Source of the DNA: Shewanella gelidii
GTDB taxonomy: Bacteria > Pseudomonadota > Gammaproteobacteria > Enterobacterales > Shewanellaceae
NCBI RefSeq assembly: GCF_014647855.1
Contig: NZ_BMPZ01000003.1
Span: 124,001-188,000 of the forward strand
Direction of reading: 5' to 3'
Length of the DNA stretch: 64,000 bases
This document shows, piece by piece, positions 27,562 through 37,303 of this stretch; the stretch's first letter is position 1; each line of letters opens with the position of its first letter. The notes under the pieces are model-generated. The model worked only from the letters and a program-made list of their open reading frames with translations, did not search any database and was not told the origin of the DNA. The translations under genes were made by a program, and so were the position numbers.

Positions 27562-28926
27562 TTATGCTACCTCTGAGTTGAAGGTTAACTGTGGCGCTTT
27601 GTGAACTTCGTAATGGCAGCTGTTCGCCGGCTCTATCGGTAACAATTGATAAGTATTTATAGTATTTTCTATAGTTGACATGGTTAAAATTTGATAATTT
27701 CTTGTTACGACCAATCTAGGCATCTGATTACTTGGTGGTAACAGTTTTTTAGCCATATCGAGACTAGGGTACCACACGACAACAGAGTTTTGAATCGATC
27801 GACCTCGCATAAAGTTCACCGATTTAAACTGAATATTTGCTTTTTCCATGATGTAATTCATGCTGCCGCTCGGATTTACATCATTCTTATGTAGCATCTC
27901 AAGTGTGTCAGTAATCGCCGCAAGCCATGGCGCCATTTTTTCTTCTTCCGTGCCCGGAAGAAAACCGATGGACTCCGCAATTTCCGGTGTGTTTCGAGTC
28001 ACGATGATCTTGTCATACATGTCTCGCTCCACCACCATTTCTAATGCCGCCGCCATTGCCAACAACGTTTTGCCGCAGCCGGCAGGGCCAGTCAAGATCA
28101 CTAAATCAATTTCAGGATCGAGCAACGCTTGCATCGCCATGCCCTGATACACATTTTTGGGTCGTATACCCCAAGCTTCTTTATTCAAGACTCGGTCTTG
28201 ACCTAGGTCTAAAATATGGACATGTGTATCCGTACACGCGGCAACGCGACCACAGAAATTAGATTCTTCATCCAACAAATATTGATTAACGTACAAGTTA
28301 TCAACATGAAGTTCCTCTTTAGGAACTTCATGAATGGTATGACGCCCTTGACTGGTTGTTGAAACTTTTTCTAAGTGTTCCCAGAAGTTCCCTTCAAAGA
28401 CATGAAAGCCCTTGGTAAGAAATCGAATATCATCAATCAACTGATCCGTTCGATAATCTTCTACAAACAAAATACCCGCACCTTTGGCTTTCAGGCGCAT
28501 ATTAATGTCTTTGGTAACCAGAACAACTTTGCGAGGATGGTGCTGCTTTTGTAAATGAAGAGCAGTATTAATAATACAGTTATCATTATTGCCGCCAGGC
28601 AATGAACCGATGGTAAATTCGATTTGATGATCAGGAAAAATGGACAACGTCCCTACTGCGCCTTCATAGCCTTCTCGTGCAGGTAAGGATACACCTTGAA
28701 TCGTTTGTTCTGGCGTGGTGTCACCACCGAGAATATCTTCTAGGGCTCGAATAGCGACTCGAGCATCGCGACTCACATCGCGTTTTCTATCTTTAATTTG
28801 GTCCAGCTCTTCGAGAACGGTCATTGGTACAACAACGTCATGTTCTTTAAAAGAGTATATTGCGAGGGGTTCATGCAATAACACATTGGTATCGAGTACA
28901 AACAACTTGCGGTCGTCTTTATCCAT
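27562..28926 (-). CDS. Host PhoH protein truncated by insertion, with a 70-residue foreign tail
   Basis: Residues 1-384 are an ordinary PIN-PhoH protein: FVLDTNVLLHEP, VVPMTVLEELDQIKD, VLVTKDINMRLKAKGAG, then LTGPAGCGKTLLAMAAALE and FMRGRSIQNSVVV. At the inverted repeat the frame passes into the inserted element and reads 70 unrelated residues (WYPSLDMAKKLL...TFNSEVA). The Walker B and C-terminal parts are at 17590-17835. Without them the ATPase should be dead; the PIN domain may fold. ATG 28926 with GGAG five bases upstream is preferred over the GTG at 28956. It is divergent from rapA. Confidence 0.85.
   Translation of the reverse strand: MDKDDRKLFVLDTNVLLHEPLAIYSFKEHDVVVPMTVLEELDQIKDRKRDVSRDARVAIRALEDILGGDTTPEQTIQGVSLPAREGYEGAVGTLSIFPDHQIEFTIGSLPGGNNDNCIINTALHLQKQHHPRKVVLVTKDINMRLKAKGAGILFVEDYRTDQLIDDIRFLTKGFHVFEGNFWEHLEKVSTTSQGRHTIHEVPKEELHVDNLYVNQYLLDEESNFCGRVAACTDTHVHILDLGQDRVLNKEAWGIRPKNVYQGMAMQALLDPEIDLVILTGPAGCGKTLLAMAAALEMVVERDMYDKIIVTRNTPEIAESIGFLPGTEEEKMAPWLAAITDTLEMLHKNDVNPSGSMNYIMEKANIQFKSVNFMRGRSIQNSVVVWYPSLDMAKKLLPPSNQMPRLVVTRNYQILTMSTIENTINTYQLLPIEPANSCHYEVHKAPQLTFNSEVA
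27762..27771 (-). repeat. Right terminal inverted repeat of the phoH insertion
   Basis: GACTAGGGTA is the exact inverse of the left repeat and abuts the last phoH codon that matches the family. Further inside, TCTTGTTACGA-N5-CTAG (27700-27719) repeats the left-end sequence 17850-17869. Confidence 0.6.
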
Positions 28927-29244
28927 ATCGTCTCCATTGGGCATATCAGCACTCACTAGACATTGCTTTCATTGCGGGGCGTTTTCTCTCCTACTTTTTA
29001 TTAAAGGTATTGATTAATTTTAACTTATACCTTCAATTCCAATTTCACAACTTTTTTAGTCAACATAAGTCCTGTTTGTTGCCGTCATATGTCAACCGTA
29101 AAGTGCGTCACTTAACAATCACTACCTAGGTGATTTTTTGTTCTATAATCTCTATGAATTTCGACGCGATATGATTTAATTATCATTGGGTTTGTTATAC
29201 CATACGCGACCTTTTGTAATTCCCCCGTAGATGAGAAGTTAAAG

Positions 29245-32151
29245 ATGCCGTTTGCCCTTGGTCAACGCTGGATAAGCGACGCCGAATCAGAGCTTGGACT
29301 TGGTACCGTTGTACAAATAGAAGGCCGTATGATTGGCTTGCTATTTCCAGCCGCGGATGAAAATAGAATGTTTGCCCGCGAAGATGCGCCACTCACCCGG
29401 GTGATATTCAATCCTGGTGACACCATCGAAAGCCACGAAGGTTGGTCAATGACTGTCGAAGAGCTTGAAGAAGTGAGCGGCTTAATTATCTACCATGGTC
29501 GTCATGAAGAAACGGGCGAAATGGTCTCGCTACGAGAAACCCTGCTCAACCACAATATTCGTTTAAACAAACCACAAGACCGCTTATTTGCTGGGCAAAT
29601 TGATCGTTTCGATCGCTTTGGTGTGCGCTATCAAAGTCAGCAATTACGTCATAAACTTGCGACGTCTGATTTACTGGGATTACAGGGGCCGAAGGTTGGC
29701 TTGATCCCCCATCAGCAGTGGATAGCCCACGAAGTCGGTCAACGCTATGCGCCAAGGGTATTGCTTGCTGACGAAGTCGGCCTAGGTAAAACCATTGAAG
29801 CAGGCTTAATTATCCACCAACAGCTGTTAACAGGCCGCGCTGAACGGATCCTCATTATCGTTCCGGACACGCTTCGCCATCAATGGCTCGTAGAGATGCT
29901 CCGTAGATTTAACTTACGCTTCTCGGTATTTGATGAAGACCGCTGTGTTGAAGCATTTGCAGATAATGACAATCCATTTTATACCGAGCAGCTCATCATT
30001 TGCTCAATGGAATTATTACGTAAGAAAAAGCGCCTTGATCAAGCGCTAGACGCCAGCTGGGATTTACTGGTCGTTGATGAAGCCCATCATCTTGAATGGA
30101 CTGAAGAAGCACCAAGCCGAGCCTATCAGGTCGTTGAGGCTTTAAGTCAAGAGATTCCCGGTGTGTTGCTTCTTACGGCAACGCCGGATCAGCTCGGTCA
30201 TCAAAGCCATTTTGCACGCCTACGTTTATTGGACCCTGATCGCTTCTATGATTACCAAGCTTTTATTCATGAAGAACAAAGCTATCAAGAAGTCGCTGAA
30301 GCTGCAGAAGCTCTCGCATCTGGTAAACCACTTTCTGACTCAGCAATAAATAGCTTAACTGAGCTGCTCAGTGAAAAAGATATTGACCCAAGCATTCGCC
30401 TTATTGCTGATCATGATGTTGCAGCCGACGTTAAACAAGCTGCACGAGATGAACTCTTACAAGAGTTGTTAGACCGACATGGCACGGGGCGAGTTTTATA
30501 TCGCAACAGTCGCGCTGCAGTGAAAGGTTTTCCGACGCGTATCTTTAATGCATATCCAGTTCCGATGCCGGAGCAATATGCAACCGCTGCGCGAGTGAGC
30601 GCCATGATGAGCTCTCAGCAAGATTTACGCAGCCAAGCATTACTTGCATTAAGCCCTGAAAAAACTTACCAGGAATTCGATCAAAATAATGCTTCCTGGT
30701 GGAAGTTTGACCCGCGTGTTGATTGGTTAATTGACTTCTTAAAGAGCCACCGCAGTAAAAAGGTCTTAATTATTGCTAGCCAAGCTGCGACGGCGTTAAG
30801 TTTAGAAGAGGCCTTAAGAACTCGCGAAGGCATTCAGGCGACCGTGTTCCATGAAGGAATGTCTATTATCGAGCGCGATAAAGCCGGCGCTTACTTTGCA
30901 CAAGAAGATGCAGGGGCTCAAGCATTAATCTGCTCTGAAATCGGCTCTGAAGGACGGAACTTCCAATTTGCCAGCCATCTGGTGTTATTTGATCTGCCCC
31001 TCAACCCTGATTTATTAGAGCAGCGTATTGGTAGACTGGACAGAATTGGTCAACAAAATGATGTCAATATCCATCTACCTTACTTAGCAGACACGGCTCA
31101 GGCACGATTAATGGCGTGGTACCGCCAAGGCCTAAACGCCTTTGAACTCACTTGCCCCAGTGGCCATATTCTATATCAAGAGTTTGAGTCAGAGTTGCTA
31201 CAACAATTAGCAACGGCAGATAGTGATGCCATGACCCAATTGCTAAACAGTACGCAGTCGCGCTACAAAGAGCTAAAGCACGCAATGGAGCAAGGCCGGG
31301 ATAAGTTACTAGAGATCAACAGTCATGGCGGCGACAAAGCAACCGAGTTAGTAAAGCGTTTAGCTGCGCGAGATGAAGACACGGATTTAATTGGCTCCGT
31401 CATTCGCTTGTGGGATGTTATCGGTGTCGATCAAGAAGATCGAGGTGAAAACTCTATTATCCTACGTCCAAGTGAACATATGATGTTCCCGACGTATCCA
31501 GGCTTGCATGAAGATGGCAACACCGTCACATTTGATCGTGAAACCGCACTTGCTCGCGATGATATTGCACTGATTACCCAAGAGCATCCACTTGTTCAAA
31601 CGGGTCTTGACTTAATCACGGGTTCAGAAACCGGAACAGCATCTGTCGCAGTCTTAAAAAACAAAGCACTGCCCGCGGGAACATTGTTTCTCGAGCTAAT
31701 ATATATGGCAGACGCTAGTGCACCAAAATCAAGTCAGCTGTATCGTTACTTACCACCAACACCCATCCGTGTATTGTTGGATAAAAGTGGCAACAACCTG
31801 TCAGAGAAAGTCACCTATGACAGTTTTGATCAGCAGCTTTCTGCGGTAAATCGCCATATCGCAAGCAAGTTGGTCAATGCTTCACAAGCAGCATTACACC
31901 CTCTATTTGCCCATGGGGAAACCCATGCAACCCAAGCATTAGACGCATTGTTAGAAAATGCTAGGGCTCAGATGACATCACAACTGACCTCAGAGCTAGA
32001 ACGACTCGAAGCACTACAAGCGGTTAATCCAAATATTCGAGATACTGAGCTGGAGTATTTACGACAGCAAATGATTGAATTGAGTGGCTATATGGATGAC
32101 TGTCAATTACAGCTTGATGCCGTGCGCATGGTTCTCGTCAGTCATACGTAA
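29245..32151 (+). CDS. rapA: RNA polymerase-associated ATPase RapA
   Basis: A 968-residue SWI2/SNF2-type ATPase that binds RNA polymerase core and promotes its recycling. N-terminal Tudor-like part opens with [19 protein letters not shown]. Helicase motifs include [39 protein letters not shown] and, in the second lobe, [20 protein letters not shown] and [14 protein letters not shown]. Length matches E. coli RapA (968). It is divergent from phoH across 288 bases, with a candidate -10 TATAAT at 29144-29149 but no good -35. It has its own terminator. Confidence 0.97.
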   Translation: MPFALGQRWISDAESELGLGTVVQIEGRMIGLLFPAADENRMFAREDAPLTRVIFNPGDTIESHEGWSMTVEELEEVSGLIIYHGRHEETGEMVSLRETLLNHNIRLNKPQDRLFAGQIDRFDRFGVRYQSQQLRHKLATSDLLGLQGPKVGLIPHQQWIAHEVGQRYAPRVLLADEVGLGKTIEAGLIIHQQLLTGRAERILIIVPDTLRHQWLVEMLRRFNLRFSVFDEDRCVEAFADNDNPFYTEQLIICSMELLRKKKRLDQALDASWDLLVVDEAHHLEWTEEAPSRAYQVVEALSQEIPGVLLLTATPDQLGHQSHFARLRLLDPDRFYDYQAFIHEEQSYQEVAEAAEALASGKPLSDSAINSLTELLSEKDIDPSIRLIADHDVAADVKQAARDELLQELLDRHGTGRVLYRNSRAAVKGFPTRIFNAYPVPMPEQYATAARVSAMMSSQQDLRSQALLALSPEKTYQEFDQNNASWWKFDPRVDWLIDFLKSHRSKKVLIIASQAATALSLEEALRTREGIQATVFHEGMSIIERDKAGAYFAQEDAGAQALICSEIGSEGRNFQFASHLVLFDLPLNPDLLEQRIGRLDRIGQQNDVNIHLPYLADTAQARLMAWYRQGLNAFELTCPSGHILYQEFESELLQQLATADSDAMTQLLNSTQSRYKELKHAMEQGRDKLLEINSHGGDKATELVKRLAARDEDTDLIGSVIRLWDVIGVDQEDRGENSIILRPSEHMMFPTYPGLHEDGNTVTFDRETALARDDIALITQEHPLVQTGLDLITGSETGTASVAVLKNKALPAGTLFLELIYMADASAPKSSQLYRYLPPTPIRVLLDKSGNNLSEKVTYDSFDQQLSAVNRHIASKLVNASQAALHPLFAHGETHATQALDALLENARAQMTSQLTSELERLEALQAVNPNIRDTELEYLRQQMIELSGYMDDCQLQLDAVRMVLVSHT

Positions 32152-32218
32152 ACAACAATCCAGAACTGCGTGCATCCCAGCAGGGACTTCGCCGATTCAT
32201 TTGAAATCCCCAAATTTA

Positions 32219-32243
32219 AGCCCTGTCCGATGACGGGGCTTTT
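32219..32243 (+). terminator. rapA terminator
   Basis: AGCCCTGTC and GACGGGGCT pair with one T-G wobble around CGAT, followed by TTTTG, about 70 bases after rapA. Confidence 0.75.
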
Positions 32244-32292
32244 GTTATGCTGATATACTCAAATGATAAACATTGGGCACAATACTCGGACG

Positions 32293-33144
32293 ATGACCAT
32301 CAAACACTTAATTTGTTTATGCACCACGTTATTACTGCTTTCAGAAAGCTGTATTGCGGTTGAACGCCAGTACCGGGATTTGCCTGCGACTGAAATCAAA
32401 CAAATTACAGTGCAGCAAAAACAGCAATCCGTACTTGTTAGAAGCTGGCAAGGCACAAAAAAACTCGGCGCCGTTATTCTTCTCCCCGCTTCAGGCCAAA
32501 GTGCAGACCATCCGGGTCTAATATCATTTGTACGTCGGCATATTAACCCTTTGGGCTGGGCTAGCATTAGCCTGACCCCACAAGATGCAGGCAAGCAGCC
32601 AAATTTTGCTACGTCGGTCAATGAGGTCAATAAGGCTGGCACCAAACAACTTTCACACCCAAACAATCAAGCGATGCCGCGTTATAGTGAAGAAGAACAA
32701 AAACAAGTCAATGAAACGCAAGAAGCCTTTATCGTTGAAACATTTAATCAACTCGACGCTATTGGCGAACCCTTTCCTGGTAAACGCGTGCTCATCACAC
32801 TGGATGATACCGCAGGGCATATTATCGACTTACTGGCCAATCGAAAGGTCCCACAACCTGATATCTTAGTACTGATAAACCCCTATCGACCAACCGAAGT
32901 GCAAAACGATAATCTTGCACTGCAATTAGCGAAGCTAGATGTACCAGTACTTGATATTCATTCGCCCGATGCAAACCAACGAGCATTAGAGAACCTAAGT
33001 GAGCGAATTGCACAAACAGCTAAGCATCGCCCCTACCACTATAGTCACCGAAAAGTCATGTTGAACCTAGATACGCCAAGTGCTTGGCAAGACTGTCTCG
33101 ACTTGATTGAAGGTTTTGCATATCGAGTGATGAAAAAAGGTTGA
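32293..33144 (+). CDS. DUF3530 family periplasmic alpha/beta-hydrolase-like protein
   Basis: A 283-residue exported protein. The chosen start gives a clean signal peptide (MTIKHLICLCTTLLLLSESC, cleavage near IAVE); the frame is open ten codons further upstream to 32263. VILLPASGQSADHPGLISF and LGWASISLTPQDAG resemble the opening of the DUF3530 fold, followed by ETFNQLDAIGEPFPGKRVLI and DILVLINPYRPT. The catalytic serine motif is not the classical GxSxG (VLITLDDTAG stands there), so enzymatic activity is doubtful. Conserved near rapA in related genomes, as I recall. Function unknown. Confidence 0.75.
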   Translation: MTIKHLICLCTTLLLLSESCIAVERQYRDLPATEIKQITVQQKQQSVLVRSWQGTKKLGAVILLPASGQSADHPGLISFVRRHINPLGWASISLTPQDAGKQPNFATSVNEVNKAGTKQLSHPNNQAMPRYSEEEQKQVNETQEAFIVETFNQLDAIGEPFPGKRVLITLDDTAGHIIDLLANRKVPQPDILVLINPYRPTEVQNDNLALQLAKLDVPVLDIHSPDANQRALENLSERIAQTAKHRPYHYSHRKVMLNLDTPSAWQDCLDLIEGFAYRVMKKG

Positions 33145-33147
33145 TCA

Positions 33148-33954
33148 TCACGACCAAGTTTGCCGATCAATATAGCTTTTGTCAGGCTGCTTCGTTTGCC
33201 GCAGTGAAGCGATCACACGATTTTTTCCAATCAAGAGCTTGATTTGGCTGAGAGTTTCTCGGGCAAGTAGACTTCTGACAGAGCCAGTCCAACTTTGATT
33301 AATACTTAGCTTAATTGCTGCAATCGCATCAGGGGAGGTCACTGTCAATCTTTGAATGAGAGCTTTGGCTTCTGCATAAGGCTCTGAGCTCACCTGCGTA
33401 ATAAGGCCAATGGTTTGCGCTTCTTCCGCCCCAATAATACGAGCGCTCATCGTCAATTCAAGGGCTCTATCCTTACCAACGATTTGCCGCAGCGCAACGA
33501 GACCAGCCATGTCAGGTAACAACCCCCACTTTGCTTCCATAATTGAGAGCCGCGCATCTGGCGCTGCAATTCTAAAATCTGCGCCTAACGCAATTTGAGT
33601 CCCTCCACCAAAACAATGCCCTTCAATTACGGCGATAACGGGCACTGGCAACTGCTGCCAACCGAGTGAGACTCTTTGAGCGAGGTTAGCATTGCCTGGT
33701 AATATTTTTACTAATAATTTAAAGGCTTTAGAAGGAGAACTCGCGACACTTTTTACATCTAATCCTGAACTGAAGTTCCCATTGCTGCCCGACAAAATAA
33801 CGGCTCGCACCTGCTTATTTTTTTTCAAATGCTTGATCACCACATCAAGTTCTTTAAACATCGTGTAGTCTATTGCATTGAATTTTTCAGGCCGATTCAG
33901 CTGCACATATGCAATTTGATCTTTGATATCTAAAGTTAAACTTTTCCAATCCAT
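33148..33954 (-). CDS. Crotonase-family enoyl-CoA hydratase/isomerase
   Basis: A 268-residue crotonase-fold protein. The oxyanion-hole segments SGSNGNFSSGLDVKSVA and IEGHCFGGGTQIALGADFR are present, followed by ARLSIMEAKWGLLPDMAG where the catalytic glutamate usually lies, and ELTMSARIIGAEEAQTIGLI. It probably acts on an acyl-CoA, but hydratase, isomerase or other chemistry cannot be separated by sequence. The gene converges with the DUF3530 gene with 3 bases between them. No other fatty acid genes are adjacent. Confidence 0.88.
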   Translation of the reverse strand: MDWKSLTLDIKDQIAYVQLNRPEKFNAIDYTMFKELDVVIKHLKKNKQVRAVILSGSNGNFSSGLDVKSVASSPSKAFKLLVKILPGNANLAQRVSLGWQQLPVPVIAVIEGHCFGGGTQIALGADFRIAAPDARLSIMEAKWGLLPDMAGLVALRQIVGKDRALELTMSARIIGAEEAQTIGLITQVSSEPYAEAKALIQRLTVTSPDAIAAIKLSINQSWTGSVRSLLARETLSQIKLLIGKNRVIASLRQTKQPDKSYIDRQTWS

Positions 33955-34456
33955 GACTTTCTCCTGGTCTGTCCAGTTGAAATCATATCATGGCCACACT
34001 TTTTCACTACTGGCCTTTTGTCTAATCAATATTGGGCATCTCTGACAAATAAACCATTTATTTTCTTATACTTGAATCAAAACGAATTCAATCCACAGAA
34101 ATAAACGCCGCCATTCTCTATTATCAAATCAACACCCTGACATTCAATCTCTCATTACTTTCATTTTTTATTAAAACTAGGTATGAGATCACTTTTAAAC
34201 ATATTAGAATAAGAGCTAATTAAGCTCGCCACCCCAATTCTAAAATATATCAGAATTGCTTTTTGCAAAACTTTGAATCAATTCATGTGATTAGCAAATG
34301 TTATATTGCTAGAGTATCAGGGCGATTGGCGCATAAATTCACTGTTGTGTTGTGCAAAAGACACTACACTTAGTGAGAGATAGACTCAAACTCTGCCATA
34401 TTGATGGAGGTGGGTAAATCGACACGAGACACTTTAGAAAAGGATCATAAGTTTAT
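33955..34456. other. Divergent region between crotonase and response regulator genes
   Basis: Five hundred AT-rich bases. It must hold promoters for both neighbours, but I could not find a well-spaced -35/-10 pair. No gene or repeat seen. Confidence 0.5.
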
Positions 34457-35452
34457 ATGACCATTCCTGTATTAATATGCGATGACTCTGCCTTAGCCAG
34501 AAAACAAATGGCGAGAACACTGCCCAAAGAGTGGGATGTTGATATTACATTTGCAGCAAATGGCGCAGAGGGAATTGAAGCAATTAAAGCAGGTCAAGGC
34601 GAAGTCGTTTTTCTCGACTTAAACATGCCTGTCATGGACGGTTATGAAGTCTTGGAAAGCATTCAACAGAATGATTTACCTGCACTTGTTATTGTTGTCT
34701 CTGGTGATATTCAAATTAAAGCTCATGAACGGGTCAAAGCTCTAGGCGCACTCGATTTTATTCAGAAGCCCGTGAGTGCAGAAGCGATCAGCCATATTTT
34801 ACAAGAGTACGGGATTCTTACGCTTGAAAATGAAGGCGAGACCACTGATGAAGATATGATTGAAGTTGACATGCGCGACGCATGTCAAGAAGTTGCAAAT
34901 GTCGCGATGGGGCGAGCTGCTGATTTGTTGAGTAAATTACTCGATGTGTTTGTACTACTGCCTATTCCTAACGTGAATGTTCTGGAAGTCAGCGAATTAA
35001 CCATGGCACTGAAAGCAACTGAAGAAAATCCAACGATCTCCGCTTTATGCCAAGGCTTTATCGGCGCAGGAATAGCCGGAGAAGCACTATTGTTATTTCA
35101 CGATTCGAGCTTCAACGATATGGCAAAACTGATGGGACTTAGTAACCCAGAAGATGAAGCCACAGAAATTGAAGTGATGATTGATACTGGTAACGTGCTG
35201 ATTGGCGCATTTCTAAATGGTATATCTGAACAATTAGACATGCAATTTAGTCAATCACACCCAGTGGTTCTTGGACGCCACTGCACAGTCAACGAACTTA
35301 TCCATGACAATTCAGCAAAATGGCATCGTACGTTAGCCATGGAAATTAACTATCGAATTGAAGACCACAATATTCAATGTGATTTATTGCTGCTATTTAC
35401 CGAAGATTCAATCCCAACGATGAACTTCAAACTTGGCTATTTACTCGATTAA
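34457..35452 (+). CDS. Response regulator with CheC-like phosphatase domain
   Basis: A 331-residue cytoplasmic protein. Residues 1-120 are a receiver domain: ICDDSALARKQM, phospho-acceptor in VVFLDLNMPVMDG, IVVSGD, and FIQKPVS. Residues about 135-330 resemble CheC/CheX phosphatases (DACQEVANVAMGRAADLLS, EIEVMIDTGNVLIGAFLNG, in place of the E-x-x-N helices). Such fusions are thought to dephosphorylate receivers, including their own. It is followed after 24 bases by a diguanylate cyclase gene, so the pair probably links a phosphosignal to c-di-GMP. Cognate kinase unknown. Confidence 0.87.
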   Translation: MTIPVLICDDSALARKQMARTLPKEWDVDITFAANGAEGIEAIKAGQGEVVFLDLNMPVMDGYEVLESIQQNDLPALVIVVSGDIQIKAHERVKALGALDFIQKPVSAEAISHILQEYGILTLENEGETTDEDMIEVDMRDACQEVANVAMGRAADLLSKLLDVFVLLPIPNVNVLEVSELTMALKATEENPTISALCQGFIGAGIAGEALLLFHDSSFNDMAKLMGLSNPEDEATEIEVMIDTGNVLIGAFLNGISEQLDMQFSQSHPVVLGRHCTVNELIHDNSAKWHRTLAMEINYRIEDHNIQCDLLLLFTEDSIPTMNFKLGYLLD

Positions 35453-35476
35453 TTAAAACAGGCTGGATCTTAGGTT

Positions 35477-36472
35477 ATGTCAAACGACCCCACTGGAATG
35501 AACGAACTACATTGGCTCATTGATATGGTACAAACCATAGAAGTTGGCCTTGTTGTTCTCGATCGCCAATTTAATATTCAACTTTGGAACGGATTTATGG
35601 AAAACCATAGTGGTGTTTCTCCAAATTCGATCAAAGGTAAAAACCTGTTTAAAGAGTTTCCAGAATTACCATCTGAATGGCTGACCCAAAAGATGGAATC
35701 GGTATTTATGTTAAAAAACCGAGCCTTTATCAGTTGGGAGCAGCGACCTTACATTTTCAAGTTTAAAAATTACCGCCCTATTACCGGTCGCGCCGACCAT
35801 ATGTATCAAAACATTACCCTACTACCGCTTGCATCATTAACAGGACAAATCACGCATATTAGCGTCATTATTTACGACGTCACAGATACGGTGGTGAACA
35901 ATCAACAAATAAAAGCGGCAAATGAACAATTAGAACATCTCAGCCAAACCGATGGTTTAACTCAGCTGAACAACCGCCGCCATTGGCAGATTTGTATGCA
36001 GCGTGAATATGATCGCCATGAACGATATGACTCAAATGCCAGCCTGATTATGCTCGATATCGATCACTTCAAACGGATCAATGATCAGTACGGCCATGTT
36101 GCAGGCGATAAAGTTATTCAACATATTGCACACCTTGTAGGGCAATCGGTACGAGAAACTGACTGTGCTGGGCGATATGGCGGCGAAGAGTTTTCAGTGG
36201 TACTCAGTGATACTTCTGCACAAGAAGCACTATTTTTTGCAGAGCGGCTGCGAAAGAAAGTCGCCAAATCTTCCATTGTTTTTGAGGGCAAAGCTATTAA
36301 TTGTACGATTAGCTTAGGGATTTGCGATTTAGCGAATAAGCCTGAAAATAGTTCGTCTTGGGTCTCCAAAACTGACTTGGCACTGTATAAAGCCAAACAA
36401 GATGGTCGAAACCGTACAGAAACATACGATCCCAATGCAAACTATGATCAAGTTGCAGATAAAGCGGAATAG
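35477..36472 (+). CDS. PAS-GGDEF diguanylate cyclase
   Basis: A 331-residue soluble protein. Residues about 10-130 are a PAS domain (LVVLDRQFNIQLWNGFMENH), followed by a short coiled linker and a GGDEF domain (about 155-320): TDGLTQLNNRRHW, LIMLDIDHFKRINDQYGH, GRYGGEEFSVVL, and SLGICDL. The GGEEF active site is intact, and RETD five residues before it is a proper inhibitory I-site, so product feedback is expected. It makes c-di-GMP from two GTP. Co-transcribed with the REC-CheC gene. Confidence 0.93.
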   Translation: MSNDPTGMNELHWLIDMVQTIEVGLVVLDRQFNIQLWNGFMENHSGVSPNSIKGKNLFKEFPELPSEWLTQKMESVFMLKNRAFISWEQRPYIFKFKNYRPITGRADHMYQNITLLPLASLTGQITHISVIIYDVTDTVVNNQQIKAANEQLEHLSQTDGLTQLNNRRHWQICMQREYDRHERYDSNASLIMLDIDHFKRINDQYGHVAGDKVIQHIAHLVGQSVRETDCAGRYGGEEFSVVLSDTSAQEALFFAERLRKKVAKSSIVFEGKAINCTISLGICDLANKPENSSSWVSKTDLALYKAKQDGRNRTETYDPNANYDQVADKAE

Positions 36473-36485
36473 ATTGGAAAAACGT

Positions 36486-36521
36486 TAGGCAATGAGCAGT
36501 TTTCATTCACGTCATTGCCTA
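36486..36521. terminator. Bidirectional terminator between convergent genes
   Basis: TAGGCAATGA and TCATTGCCTA form a perfect 10-base stem, with GGTTTT on the plus side and a T run (complement of AAAAACG) on the minus side. It separates the cyclase gene from the DUF5610 gene. Confidence 0.7.
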
Positions 36522-36535
36522 GGTTTTGTCATCGA

Positions 36536-37156
36536 TTAATCTTCGATTGAACCAGTAGGCTCCTGCTCCTGAGAAGACTCACCTAACATGCGCTCACGAA
36601 ACTCCTCCAGCCCTTGATGAACCAGCGCTTGAGTGGCTTCTACATCTTCAGCAATGCTGCCTTCATATACCTGAAGTCCTTCTAGAATGTCCTTGGCTTC
36701 TCCAATTCCTTTATCGATTGCCCCGCCAATAACTTCCAAAAAACCATCCACTTGTTCTTCATAGCTCAACGAAGAATTCTGCCCCTGATACACACTAAAA
36801 AACTGGGTGGAAAAATCGACAATCCGTCCTGCTGTCGCCTCTGGTGAAGTATCAACGCCTTCGTCAAACGCTCTTTGTGTAGCGTTGGGTCCTTTAGTTG
36901 GCGCGAGATATTCATCGATAGCATCAATCGCTGCGCGATAAAGGAGTGTCATCGCTTTATTGCCCGAAGAAATACTCACTTCTTCCAGCGCAGACAATAA
37001 TGTGGCATTGGACAATTCACGGCTCATTTGAGAGGCGCTTTTTCCTTGAGCAACCTCAGAAACCGCTTCTCCATGAGATGACTTAGCATGGGATTTATCT
37101 TTTGCGACCTCAGAAACCGCTTTACCGTGGTTTGCAGGGGGTTGTTGTATTTCCAT
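36536..37156 (-). CDS. DUF5610 domain protein with repeated N-terminus
   Basis: A 206-residue protein. The main part (about residues 55-195) has NKAMTLLYRAAIDAIDEYLA, SPEATAGRIVDFSTQFFSVY and EEQVDGFLEVIGGAIDKG, the pattern of DUF5610, a family of unknown function in aquatic gammaproteobacteria. The N-terminus contains a near repeat: HGKAVSEVAKDKSHAKS then HGEAVSEVAQGKSASQ. No signal peptide. ATG 37156 has GGA nine bases upstream and is preferred over the ATG at 37165, which is too close to that site. Family good, role unknown. Confidence 0.8.
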   Translation of the reverse strand: MEIQQPPANHGKAVSEVAKDKSHAKSSHGEAVSEVAQGKSASQMSRELSNATLLSALEEVSISSGNKAMTLLYRAAIDAIDEYLAPTKGPNATQRAFDEGVDTSPEATAGRIVDFSTQFFSVYQGQNSSLSYEEQVDGFLEVIGGAIDKGIGEAKDILEGLQVYEGSIAEDVEATQALVHQGLEEFRERMLGESSQEQEPTGSIED

Positions 37157-37303
37157 AGCGAGCATTCCTACACATTGGTTCTATTCATACATTATCGACC
37201 ATATTTTGAACAACTTGAGTTATTTTTGTGGATTTAACTGGCACTCTGAGCACGCAAAGGCTACCTTTGCTGGCAGAACTCATAGCCAATTCACCAATCA
37301 TTT

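Larger units (their letters stand above)
17836..27771. mobile_element. About 9.9 kb insertion in phoH carrying Gabija and a second phoH
   Basis: The host phoH reading frame is interrupted at codon 384 and resumes 9.9 kb away. The inserted segment begins and ends with inverted copies of TACCCTAGTC (17836-17845 and 27762-27771). Inside: an unknown two-gene unit split by an IS21-family element, the Gabija operon, remnants of an antitoxin-like gene, an IS3-type and an ISAs1-type transposase, and an intact PIN-PhoH gene. No transposase or integrase clearly belonging to the whole element was found, so it may be non-autonomous or decayed. I could not find a target duplication. A nine-base C run lies at 17876-17884. 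Confidence 0.8.

Noticed and set aside
17836..27771. Target-site duplication of the phoH insertion
   Set aside because: Bases beside the two ends (GGAT on one side, CCAC on the other) do not repeat; I could not define one.
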